64,000 bases of DNA from Pseudomonas sp. CCI4.2 (GTDB lineage Bacteria; Pseudomonadota; Gammaproteobacteria; Pseudomonadales; Pseudomonadaceae), in assembly GCF_034350045.1 (NCBI RefSeq), contig NZ_CP133781.1, positions 4,450,501 to 4,514,500 of the forward strand. Reading direction: 5' to 3'. Of the stretch, positions 57,121 through 64,000 are shown piece by piece. Positions within the stretch are counted from its first letter, which is position 1. Each line of letters starts with the position of its first letter. A model generated the notes under the pieces. It ran no database searches. It saw only the letters and a program-made list of their open reading frames with translations, and had not been told where the DNA came from. The position numbers and the translations under genes were made by a program.

Positions 57121-58311
57121 TTAGCGCCCGGTTTCCAGCGCGTAGCGACGGCAATGTTCGAGATAGCCCTCCTCATGGCTGCCCACCAACTGCACCACGC
57201 TGGTCCAAAGCCATGACGGCGCATCCAGGTTCTTGGAGCGGTTGAGCTGCAAATCAGCCAGCCAGCTTTTGCGCAGGTCATCGTCCATCTGCCGGGCATG
57301 GGCGATACCGACTATTCGCGCCAGATAACCCGCCGCACGCATGGCGTCGGTTTCATTCAGCGTGTCCAGCTCCAGCTTCATGTCTTGCGGCAGCAGTTCG
57401 CGAATGAACACACCGTGGTCGAGAAAACGGGTTGCCAGCATCCGCTCGCCCAAGGCCGGAGACAACTGACGCGCCCCTTCGACGACCCGGCGGGCATTGT
57501 CCCGTGGCATATGAGCGCGGGGGGCCCGGGGCGCTGCGGCGGCGATGGCTTCTTTGACATCAATCAGGCAGTAATCCTGCTCCTCGTCACCGCCAACCCC
57601 GAGGAGTACCGCATAGCGCATTAACCCCAAGGAGCTGCAGCCCTTGACCCAATACGCCGAATCGAGCAACTCGACACTTGCATCATTAGGTCGGCCTTTA
57701 AGGGACGTCACTAATTTATGAATGTCGGGTGTGGCGCATAGCAGTTTTATTTCGGCTTTTTCAGCGCGGGACAATGGCCAAAAACTTTTACCCAGCGGAA
57801 TCGTCGGGCGTTCGTTTTCGATACGTTCACGCGCCAAATGCTTCCAGGTGCGCTGCACGGCGGTGCGCATGCCACCTTTTACTTGGCTTGGACGTTCCGG
57901 ATCCTCGCCCGGCCCTTTGATGAACGCCTGTGCGTAGCCGCGCATCATTTCCTCGAGCATGCGCGCGGTAGTCACACCCGGCAGGTCCGAACCACGGGCG
58001 GCCATGGCCAGCGACAACGCCAACCGGACCAGGTCATGGGTCGGGTTGCCAATCACCGCCTGGTCCAGGTCGCGAATATTGATGTCTATACGGCCGTGGA
58101 TATCCCCGGTCGGCCCCAGATTACCCACGTGACAATCGCCACAAATCCACACATTCGGCCCGTGGGGCAAGCGTCTTCCGCGTTGGCTGTGCAGCCATTC
58201 ATAAAACTGAACCGTATTGCCGCGCACGTAGGCATGGGCCGAGCGGGCCATTTTTTCATTACGACGGCTGTCGAGTAGCTCAAGCCGATCCTGGGGGCGC
58301 GGTAGTTTCAT
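57121..58311 (-). CDS. DUF2252 family protein
   Basis: 396 aa with kinase-like patterns MARSAHAYVRGNTVQFYEWL, WICGDCHVGNLGPTGDIHGRIDINIRDLDQAVIGNPTHDLVRLALSL in parts (the CGDxHxxN catalytic loop and a metal-binding DLDQ, as in aminoglycoside phosphotransferase-fold kinases). Members are uncharacterised; a small-molecule kinase activity is plausible. Monocistronic. Confidence 0.88.
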   Translation of the reverse strand: MKLPRPQDRLELLDSRRNEKMARSAHAYVRGNTVQFYEWLHSQRGRRLPHGPNVWICGDCHVGNLGPTGDIHGRIDINIRDLDQAVIGNPTHDLVRLALSLAMAARGSDLPGVTTARMLEEMMRGYAQAFIKGPGEDPERPSQVKGGMRTAVQRTWKHLARERIENERPTIPLGKSFWPLSRAEKAEIKLLCATPDIHKLVTSLKGRPNDASVELLDSAYWVKGCSSLGLMRYAVLLGVGGDEEQDYCLIDVKEAIAAAAPRAPRAHMPRDNARRVVEGARQLSPALGERMLATRFLDHGVFIRELLPQDMKLELDTLNETDAMRAAGYLARIVGIAHARQMDDDLRKSWLADLQLNRSKNLDAPSWLWTSVVQLVGSHEEGYLEHCRRYALETGR

Positions 58312-58434
58312 GGCGGCTTCTTTCTGAGTGGTCTTGAATTCAATAGACTGAAACGTTCAAGCATTGGTTTCATTTTGCTATCGACAAGTGCCATAAGGGC
58401 CTCATCACGCTTTCCAGAAGGACAAAAACACCCC

Positions 58435-58776
58435 ATGAGCATTGAATTAGAGGTCATCGACATCCAGCTGGGTGATGGCAAGGAGGTGGTCAAAGGTGCA
58501 CTGATCACCACCCAGTACACCGGGTATCTAAAAGACGGCACGGTATTCGATTCATCCCACGAACGCGGCAAACCCTTCCAATGCGTGATTGGCACCGGAC
58601 GGGTGATCAAAGGCTGGGATCAAGGACTGATGGGCATGAAAGTCGGCGGCAAGCGCAAGCTGTCAGTGCCCGCCCACCTGGCGTACGGCGAACGACACAT
58701 GGGCGCGCACATCAAACCGAACTCCGACCTGACCTTTGAGATCGAACTGTTGGAAGTGCTGACGCGGGATGATTGA
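58435..58776 (+). CDS. FKBP-type peptidyl-prolyl isomerase
   Basis: 113 aa from ATG 58435 with AAGGA upstream; the leader in the longer frame is not protein-like. A single FKBP domain: ALITTQYTGYLKDGTVFDSS, FQCVIGTGRVIKGWDQGLMG, MKVGGKRKLSVPAHLAYGER and DLTFEIELLEVLTRD. No signal, so cytoplasmic. Catalyses cis/trans isomerisation of X-Pro bonds during folding. Confidence 0.94.
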   Translation: MSIELEVIDIQLGDGKEVVKGALITTQYTGYLKDGTVFDSSHERGKPFQCVIGTGRVIKGWDQGLMGMKVGGKRKLSVPAHLAYGERHMGAHIKPNSDLTFEIELLEVLTRDD

Positions 58777-58795
58777 AGGCATTGTTACAGACCTC

Positions 58796-58860
58796 CTTAG
58801 GAGCTGCGAAAGCAGCGATAAGGGCCGAAGGACCTTCGCCAACAAGCTGGCTACAGATGG
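58796..58860. repeat. Palindromic element, type B, inverted copy of 14390-14449
   Basis: CTTAGGAGCTGCGAAAGCAG at the left and CCTTCGCCAACAAGCTGGCT at the right. The reverse complement aligns with 14390-14449 along nearly its full length, including GGCCGAAGGACCTTCG. Confidence 0.75.
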
Positions 58861-59215
58861 CTGCCCGCCCATCCGTCTCCTGTGAATCGAATGCCGAATT
58901 GCGGAAAGAGGCCCCGTGAAACCATGCGGCCGAACGCAGGCGTTGCGTAGGGGGTAACGAGGCAAGGATGCCGAGAAAGCCGTGCGCGGCCAGGGACGGC
59001 CGCTCACGGCGACCCCCGGAGCAACGCCGGAGTTAGGGACGACCGAGCCTAAGCGAAGGCCTGCATGGTGGGGCAAGCGTTTTGGGTTACCTTTTTGCGG
59101 TTCGGCGTTCCGACGTTTGAAAAAGGTGACTCGCTGTAAAAGCGAAACCATAATTTCAGCAACCACAAAGGCCGGATATACACTCAAAATCCATTGTTTT
59201 TAAAAGATTAAAAAG
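58861..59215. repeat. Probable dispersed intergenic repeat, non-coding
   Basis: About 350 bases without a gene. The part 58915-59150 (from CATGCGGCCGAACGCAGG to TGACTCGCTGTAAAAGCGAA) resembles a segment I recognise from intergenic regions of other fluorescent pseudomonads, with short inverted repeats such as GGGACGGCCGCTCACGG. A frame at 58982-59203 encodes the arginine-rich GKRFGLPFCGSAFRRLKKVT, which I regard as a byproduct. Recognition is from memory only. Confidence 0.4.
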
Positions 59216-59246
59216 TGTTTTGGCGAAGAACATCACGTGGTGTGTC

Positions 59247-59283
59247 AAGCAGGCCGCTTTGCCAGCAAGTTGGCTCTACAGAC
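59247..59283. repeat. Half palindromic element
   Basis: AAGCAGGCCGCTTTGCCAGC followed by AAGTTGGCTCTACAG, the right half of the type B element, ending against kdpE. Confidence 0.5.
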
Positions 59284-59977
59284 CGACGGCGCGTTCCAAC
59301 AACCGATACCCCACCCCGGCTTCGGTCACGATAAACCGTGGGTTGGTTGGGTCATCGGCCAATTTCTGCCGCAGGTGCCCGACGACAATCCGCAGGTAAT
59401 GGCTGTCTTCAGTGTGGGTCGGGCCCCAGATGTCTTTGAGCAACTGCTGTTGGGTAATCACCCGTCCCGGATGCCGCGCCAATTGCGCCAGCACCGCGTA
59501 TTCCTTGCGCGTCAGCCCGACTTCAACGCCGTCTAACAACACCCGCCGATATGCCAGATCCACCGTCAACGGGCCGAAGACCAACGCGGCTTCTTGCTGT
59601 TCGCCCGCAGGCGCTTGACGTAATAACGCCCGGACCCGTGCGAGAAACTCCTGTATGCCGAAGGGTTTGGTCACGTAGTCATTGGCGCCGCCGTCCAGCG
59701 CCTGAACTTTCTGGCCCTCACTGGCGCGCACCGAGAGCACCAGCACCGGGACTGCCGACCACTCGCGAAATTCGCGCAGCACCTGTTGGCCGTCCATGTC
59801 AGGCAAACCAAGGTCGAGCACCAGCAAGTCAGGTTTGTTCAACGCCGCTTGGCTCAAACCTTCGCTGCCGGTGCCCGCTTCCAGCACCTTGTAACCTTGG
59901 GAGGCCAGGCTGATGCGCAGAAATTTTCGAATCTGCGGCTCGTCATCGATCACTAGAATGGTCGAGGTCTGACTCAT
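59276..59977 (-). CDS. kdpE: KdpE response regulator
   Basis: 233 aa OmpR-family regulator: acidic pair VIDDEPQI, phospho-Asp in LVLDLGLPDMDG, LVLSVRASEGQ, Lys in NDYVTKPFGIQEFLAR, then winged-helix VGLTRKEYAVLAQLARHPGR and THTEDSHYLRIVVGHLRQKL. Activates the kdpFABC potassium pump genes when KdpD senses low potassium. Follows kdpD by 49 bases, forming one operon with the pump genes. Strong synteny. Confidence 0.96.
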   Translation of the reverse strand: MSQTSTILVIDDEPQIRKFLRISLASQGYKVLEAGTGSEGLSQAALNKPDLLVLDLGLPDMDGQQVLREFREWSAVPVLVLSVRASEGQKVQALDGGANDYVTKPFGIQEFLARVRALLRQAPAGEQQEAALVFGPLTVDLAYRRVLLDGVEVGLTRKEYAVLAQLARHPGRVITQQQLLKDIWGPTHTEDSHYLRIVVGHLRQKLADDPTNPRFIVTEAGVGYRLLERAVGL

Positions 59978-60026
59978 GGTTGTCTTGCCATCTCAAATGA
60001 AGCCGCGAGCGTAACGCACTGCATGA

Positions 60027-62684
60027 TCAGAGCGTGTGCTCCAATTCAGCTTCGGGTTGGGTTTGCAGCGGGAGGAACAGGGTGATACAGGTGCCGCGCC
60101 CTTCAATGCCGTCGGCCACGGTGATGTGCCCGCCATGGGCGCCGACCATTCCCAGACAAATAGCCAATCCCAACCCTGTGCCCTGCCCGCCGCGATCGCC
60201 ACGGGCGGCGGTGTAGAACATATCAAAAATTTTCGCGCGCTCGGCTTCGGGGATACCGGGGCCTTCGTCACTGACCGAGAAGAATAGCTCGCTGTCGGTC
60301 ACCCCCGCAGCCACCTGCAAGCGTCCCTGCGCTGGAGAAAACCGCGCAGCATTTTCAAGCACATTGACTAAAGCCTGCTCGATCAACGCGGCGTGTACGT
60401 ACAGCAATGGCAACTCCAACGGCACCTGAGTGCTGACCTGTAACGGCGCCAACACCGCACGCAGGCGGTTAAGTGCGCTGCCGACGACATCCCCCGGCGA
60501 CACCCAGTCCCGCGCGAGCTTCAGGGCGCCGTGACCCAACCGAGTCATGTCCAGCAGGTTTTGAATATAACGGTCCAAACGCTCCGCCTCGTCACGGGTG
60601 CCTTCGAGCAGTTCACGACGATCCTCCAATGGGATGGCTTCACCCAACGCCAACAGGCTGTCGATACTGCCGCGCATGGCCGTCAGCGGCGTGCGTAAAT
60701 CGTGGGACACCGAGGCCAACAACGCACTGCGCAGTTGCTCGGTTTCACCGTGCAATCGGGCGGCTTCCAGCTCTTCGGCCAACTGGGCTCGGGCCAATGC
60801 TTGGGCCAAGGGTTGACTGAGTGCGGTTAATAGCCGACGACGCTGATCGGTAAAGGGCTGCCCTTCATGCGGACACACGCCGAGCAACGCCAACGGGCCC
60901 TCTTCCATCGACAACGGCCACCACCACCAATGCCCCAGCGGCAAAGTGCCCGTACCCAAACCTGCGGCCTGATCGTGTTGCCACGCCCAATCGGCCGCCG
61001 CGCGTTCGGCTTCGGACAACTGCAACGCGCCGCCGACTTCGACTTTCCAGACACCTTGGTCGTCGCGATCCAGCAAGCAGATGTTCAATTCTTTCCAGCC
61101 ACTGAAATGCTGTTCAGCGGCGCTTAGCATCGCCTGCCGATCAGTCGCCGCCGTGAGTTTGCGCGACAGGTCGAGCAACTCGCTGGTTTCCTCCTGAGTA
61201 TCGCGCAGGGCCCGGAGTTGCTGGCGTTGCCGGGCGGCAAGGTTACCGGTCAAGGCAGCCATCAATAAAAAGAACAGCAGCGTCAGCACGTCTTCTTCGC
61301 GCTGGATGCTGAAGGAGAATTTAGGTGGAATGAACAGAAAATCGTAAGTCAGAAAAGACAACGCCGCACAGGCCAGCGCAGGCCCAAGGCTGCTACGCAC
61401 CGCCACCAACAACACAGCGGCGAGGAACACCAAAGAAATATTCGGCAGCGCCAAGACACTCGACACTGCCCACGCCAAGGCGGTGGCCAGAATCGTCGCG
61501 ATCAACGCCAGTCCGTAGTCAAACCAGACCACAGCCCGTGCCGAACGTGCACGCGGCTGATGATGCTGCGCCTCGCTGTCGAGGACATTGATTTCCAGGC
61601 CGTGGGCATCCCGCAGCAGCCGCGCTGCCAGCCCACCACCAAACAGACGCCTGCGTAAACGCGGACGCGATTGCCCCACCAGCACCAAGCTGGCGCGGCG
61701 CTCTGCGGCGTGTTGAATCAGGGTTTTAGCCACCTCTCCCGCTCGCAACAGCACCACTTCGCCACCTAAGCGTTCGGCCAGTTGTTGTGCACTTTGCAGG
61801 CGCATCCGCGCCTCTTCATCCACCGCCCGACCGTTATCGACATGCACCAGACTCCACGGTAGATGACGACGCTGAGCCACCCGGCTGGCGTGTCGCACCA
61901 GTCGCTCGGCCTGAACATCACCATCGATCCCCACCAATAAACGACCTCGAACAGCGGGCGCCGCCTGGCCTAGTTGGCGGTAACCTTGGGCGAGGTCGTC
62001 ATCAACCTGCGCCGCTGCCGTTTGCATCGCCAACTCACGCAACGCCGTGAGGTTGGTTTGGGTGAAGAATGCGTCGATGGCCGCTCGGGCTTGTTCGGGC
62101 ACATAAACTTTGCCGTCACGCAAACGCTCCAACAGCTCACGCGGTGGCAGGTCGATCAGCACCAGTTCATAGGCTTCTTGCAGTACCCAGTCGGGCAAGG
62201 TTTCTCGAACCTGCACCCCGGTGATTCCACGCACTTGGTCGTTGAGGCTTTCCAGGTGTTGAACATTGACCGTCGTGTAAACGTTGATTCCGGCCGCCAG
62301 CAATTCTTGAATGTCCTGCCAGCGTTTTGTGTGTCGGCTGCCCGGCGCGTTGCTGTGGGCCATTTCATCGACCAGCACCAAGGTCGGCGCGGCCATGAGC
62401 AGGCCGTCGAGGTCCATTTCCTCCAGCGTCACGCCACGGTAATCCGAGCGTAATAACGGTTGCTGAGGCACACCGCTGAGCAGGGCTTCAGTTTCAGCGC
62501 GGCCGTGGGTTTCTACCACGCCGGCCAGTACATGCGAGCCTTGACGCAATTGGGCATGGGCTGCCTGGAGCATGGCGTAGGTCTTGCCGACCCCCGGCGC
62601 GGCGCCCAAAAACACCTTGAGCCGCCCACGGCCGTCCCGTGGCAGATCGGCTAACAGTGCATCGGCGCGGCGGGTGTCACTCAT
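60027..62684 (-). CDS. kdpD: KdpD osmosensitive potassium sensor kinase
   Basis: 885 aa full-length KdpD. N-terminal KdpD domain with Walker-like GAAPGVGKTYAMLQ (27-40) and PTLVLVDEMAHSNAPGSRHTKRW, then a USP-like domain (about 245-370), four membrane spans (about 390-485), a GAF-like region and a C-terminal kinase: phospho-His in LLASVSHDLRTPLTAMRGSI, NVLENAARFSPAQ, VSDEGPGIPEAER and GQGTGLGLAICLGMVG. Separated from kdpC by 138 bases containing a palindromic repeat. Senses potassium and turgor at the membrane. Confidence 0.97.
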   Translation of the reverse strand: MSDTRRADALLADLPRDGRGRLKVFLGAAPGVGKTYAMLQAAHAQLRQGSHVLAGVVETHGRAETEALLSGVPQQPLLRSDYRGVTLEEMDLDGLLMAAPTLVLVDEMAHSNAPGSRHTKRWQDIQELLAAGINVYTTVNVQHLESLNDQVRGITGVQVRETLPDWVLQEAYELVLIDLPPRELLERLRDGKVYVPEQARAAIDAFFTQTNLTALRELAMQTAAAQVDDDLAQGYRQLGQAAPAVRGRLLVGIDGDVQAERLVRHASRVAQRRHLPWSLVHVDNGRAVDEEARMRLQSAQQLAERLGGEVVLLRAGEVAKTLIQHAAERRASLVLVGQSRPRLRRRLFGGGLAARLLRDAHGLEINVLDSEAQHHQPRARSARAVVWFDYGLALIATILATALAWAVSSVLALPNISLVFLAAVLLVAVRSSLGPALACAALSFLTYDFLFIPPKFSFSIQREEDVLTLLFFLLMAALTGNLAARQRQQLRALRDTQEETSELLDLSRKLTAATDRQAMLSAAEQHFSGWKELNICLLDRDDQGVWKVEVGGALQLSEAERAAADWAWQHDQAAGLGTGTLPLGHWWWWPLSMEEGPLALLGVCPHEGQPFTDQRRRLLTALSQPLAQALARAQLAEELEAARLHGETEQLRSALLASVSHDLRTPLTAMRGSIDSLLALGEAIPLEDRRELLEGTRDEAERLDRYIQNLLDMTRLGHGALKLARDWVSPGDVVGSALNRLRAVLAPLQVSTQVPLELPLLYVHAALIEQALVNVLENAARFSPAQGRLQVAAGVTDSELFFSVSDEGPGIPEAERAKIFDMFYTAARGDRGGQGTGLGLAICLGMVGAHGGHITVADGIEGRGTCITLFLPLQTQPEAELEHTL

Positions 62685-62718
62685 GGTTCGTACTCAATGT
62701 GTGCTGCAAACTCGGTCT

Positions 62719-62807
62719 CTGTCGGAGCGAATTCATTCGCGAAGGGATCAACACGGTCCTTCAGATAAACCGCGCCGGCCAATTCCCGAATGAATTCGGT
62801 CCCACAG
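62719..62807. repeat. Intergenic palindromic element, type A
   Basis: TCTGTCGGAGCGAATTCATT at the left and CCGAATGAATTCGGTCCCAC at the right, inverted halves around a 43-base middle. It separates kdpC from kdpD within one operon. Confidence 0.75.
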
Positions 62808-62822
62808 GATTTCGGCATCTGC

Positions 62823-63386
62823 TCAAAGCTGCGCTGACGGTAACTCATTCAGCGTTTGATTCAAGGTCAATACGTTGACCACCGGTGGACCGATCAACGG
62901 ACGGTAGGTGTTTTCGTTCACCAGCCGTTGCACGGTGGTCACCGGCAGGTTGCGGGCGCTGGCGACGCGGGCCACTTGGTAGGCCACGGCTTCGGGCGGC
63001 AAGTGCGGGTCCAGGCCGCTGCCGGAGGTGGTCAACAGCGACAACGGCACCGCGCCTTGACCGGGTACCGCTTCTTTGGCGACATCTGCGGTAACCCGCG
63101 CAACCAGTGCCGGGTTGCTCGGTGAGAAGTTGCTGGCGCTGCTCGATACCGTTGCAAACGCCCCGGCCGAGGGCCGCGAGTGGAACCAGCCGTCGCCGGT
63201 AAAGCTTTGCGAGATCAACTCAGAGCCGCGCACTTTGCCAGCTTTGTCATACACCAGGCTGCCATTGGCCTGGGCAGGGAATGCTACTTGGGCGATACCG
63301 GTCACGACCAGCGGATACGCCACGCCAGTGATCAGGGTCATTAACACAATCAGGCTCAGGGCCGGACGCAATACAGTCGACATCAT
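62823..63386 (-). CDS. kdpC: Potassium-transporting ATPase subunit KdpC
   Basis: 187 aa from ATG 63386 (next ATG follows directly), with GAGG 5 bases upstream. One membrane span (LSLIVLMTLITGVAYPLVVTG), then the KdpC periplasmic domain: GSELISQSFTGDGWFHSRPSA, DPHLPPEAVAYQVARVASAR and the ENTYRPLIGPPVVNVLTLN end. KdpC stabilises KdpA-KdpB and binds ATP. Follows kdpB by 58 bases. Confidence 0.96.
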   Translation of the reverse strand: MMSTVLRPALSLIVLMTLITGVAYPLVVTGIAQVAFPAQANGSLVYDKAGKVRGSELISQSFTGDGWFHSRPSAGAFATVSSSASNFSPSNPALVARVTADVAKEAVPGQGAVPLSLLTTSGSGLDPHLPPEAVAYQVARVASARNLPVTTVQRLVNENTYRPLIGPPVVNVLTLNQTLNELPSAQL

Positions 63387-63444
63387 CGAATCCTCAATCA
63401 GGGTAAACGTCACGCCCCCAGGGAGCGTGACGAAAGTGGCACGC

Positions 63445-64000
63445 TTAGACCAAGTGCAGGCCGGTCAACAGCATGTCGATCAACTTGATGCCCACGAACG
63501 GCGCAACAATCCCGCCCAGGCCGTAGATCAACAAATTACGGCGCAGCAGCGCGGCGGCACTGGCGGCCTGAACCCGCACCCCGCGCAGGGCCAAGGGAAT
63601 CAACACCACGATGATCAAGGCGTTAAAGACAATCGCCGAGAGAATCGCACTCTGCGGGCTGGCCAGGTGCATGACGTTCAGCACCCCCAGTTGCGGGTAG
63701 ATCGTGGCAAACAGTGCGGGCAGGATCGCGAAATACTTGGCCACGTCGTTGGCGATGGAGAAGGTGGTCAACGCGCCCCGGGTCACCAGCAATTCCTTGC
63801 CGATTTGCACCACGTCCAACAGTTTGGTCGGATCGCTGTCGAGGTCGACCATGTTCGCCGCTTCACGTGCCGCTTGAGTACCATCGTTCATCGCCATCCC
63901 GACGTCGGCCTGAGCCAATGCCGGGGCATCGTTGGCGCCGTCGCCACACATTGCCACCAAACGACCGTCGTTCTGTTCCAGACGAATCCGTTCCAGTTTT
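63445..64000 (-). CDS. kdpB: Potassium-transporting ATPase subunit KdpB (partial, C-terminal part)
   Basis: P-type ATPase subunit that hydrolyses ATP. The visible 184 residues cover the end of the P domain, MCGDGANDAPALAQADVGMA (the conserved GDGxNDAP hinge), and the last membrane segments (DVAKYFAILPALFATIYPQLG, SAIVFNALIIVVLIPLALRGV, LLRRNLLIYGLGGIVAPFVG). The frame is open to base 64000, so the N-terminal two-thirds lie outside. Confidence 0.97.
   Translation of the reverse strand, partial: KLERIRLEQNDGRLVAMCGDGANDAPALAQADVGMAMNDGTQAAREAANMVDLDSDPTKLLDVVQIGKELLVTRGALTTFSIANDVAKYFAILPALFATIYPQLGVLNVMHLASPQSAILSAIVFNALIIVVLIPLALRGVRVQAASAAALLRRNLLIYGLGGIVAPFVGIKLIDMLLTGLHLV

Noticed and set aside
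58982..59203. Plus-strand 73-codon frame between fkp-type and kdpE genes
   Set aside because: Arginine-rich, no ribosome site, and embedded in a probable dispersed repeat.
1..64000. tRNA, rRNA or known small RNA genes
   Set aside because: No cloverleaf, rRNA segment or recognisable regulatory RNA was found on either strand by eye.

Overview
The window is chromosomal DNA from a Pseudomonas, probably of the fluorescens group. The evidence is gene content and order (itaconate ict/ccl/ich locus, kdp, selD-mnmH, arsRBC, two DUF1652 proteins) and many short intergenic palindromes of the type common in that group. No rRNA, tRNA or CRISPR array was seen. Genes were called by reading frames, motifs and operon logic alone, with no database search.

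Layout. (1) 1-11306, all minus: a respiratory cluster encoding alternative complex III (actABCDEF), a small membrane protein, a Sco copper chaperone and a caa3-type heme-copper oxidase (coxB, coxA, partial coxC). Most neighbours overlap by a few bases. (2) 11307-19100: an accessory stretch. It holds a DUF1652 protein, a GNAT acetyltransferase, a three-TM protein followed by a 24-aa membrane peptide, an orphan Hcp (type VI secretion) gene with a coupled carrier/effector/immunity-like cassette, a truncated response regulator and a small secreted protein. (3) 19118-29096: the itaconate locus, with a TRAP transporter, citramalyl-CoA lyase, itaconate CoA-transferase, an MmgE/PrpD protein, an acyl-CoA dehydrogenase, a MaoC hydratase and a divergent LysR regulator. 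(4) 29175-34647: a two-component system divergent from an exported msrB-dipZ-msrA operon, read as periplasmic methionine sulfoxide repair. (5) 34992-36825: a precisely bounded Tn3-family element, with 38-bp ends and a 5-bp target duplication. It keeps its resolvase but only the tail of the transposase and the tail of a HepT-like toxin gene, plus one cargo gene.

(6) 36888-43919: an EamA exporter with divergent LysR, arsRBC, an alpha/beta hydrolase, a hexapeptide acetyltransferase and a DUF899 protein. (7) 44025-48307: deoxyribose utilisation (DeoR-type repressor convergent with deoK-deoP-deoX). (8) 48730-58776: an ABC exporter, a second DUF1652 protein, a triple-PAS LuxR regulator, a permease, selD-mnmH (selenouridine in tRNA), a mu-crystallin-type reductase, a DUF2252 protein and an FKBP isomerase. 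(9) 59276-64000: kdpE, kdpD, kdpC and partial kdpB for high-affinity potassium uptake.

Most of the window is ordinary metabolic and respiratory chromosome. The parts most worth attention are the Hcp-linked cassette at 15045-17133, the mini-Tn3 at 34992-36825, the complex III/caa3 supercluster and the composite palindromic repeats, several of which share 65-270 bp between distant loci.
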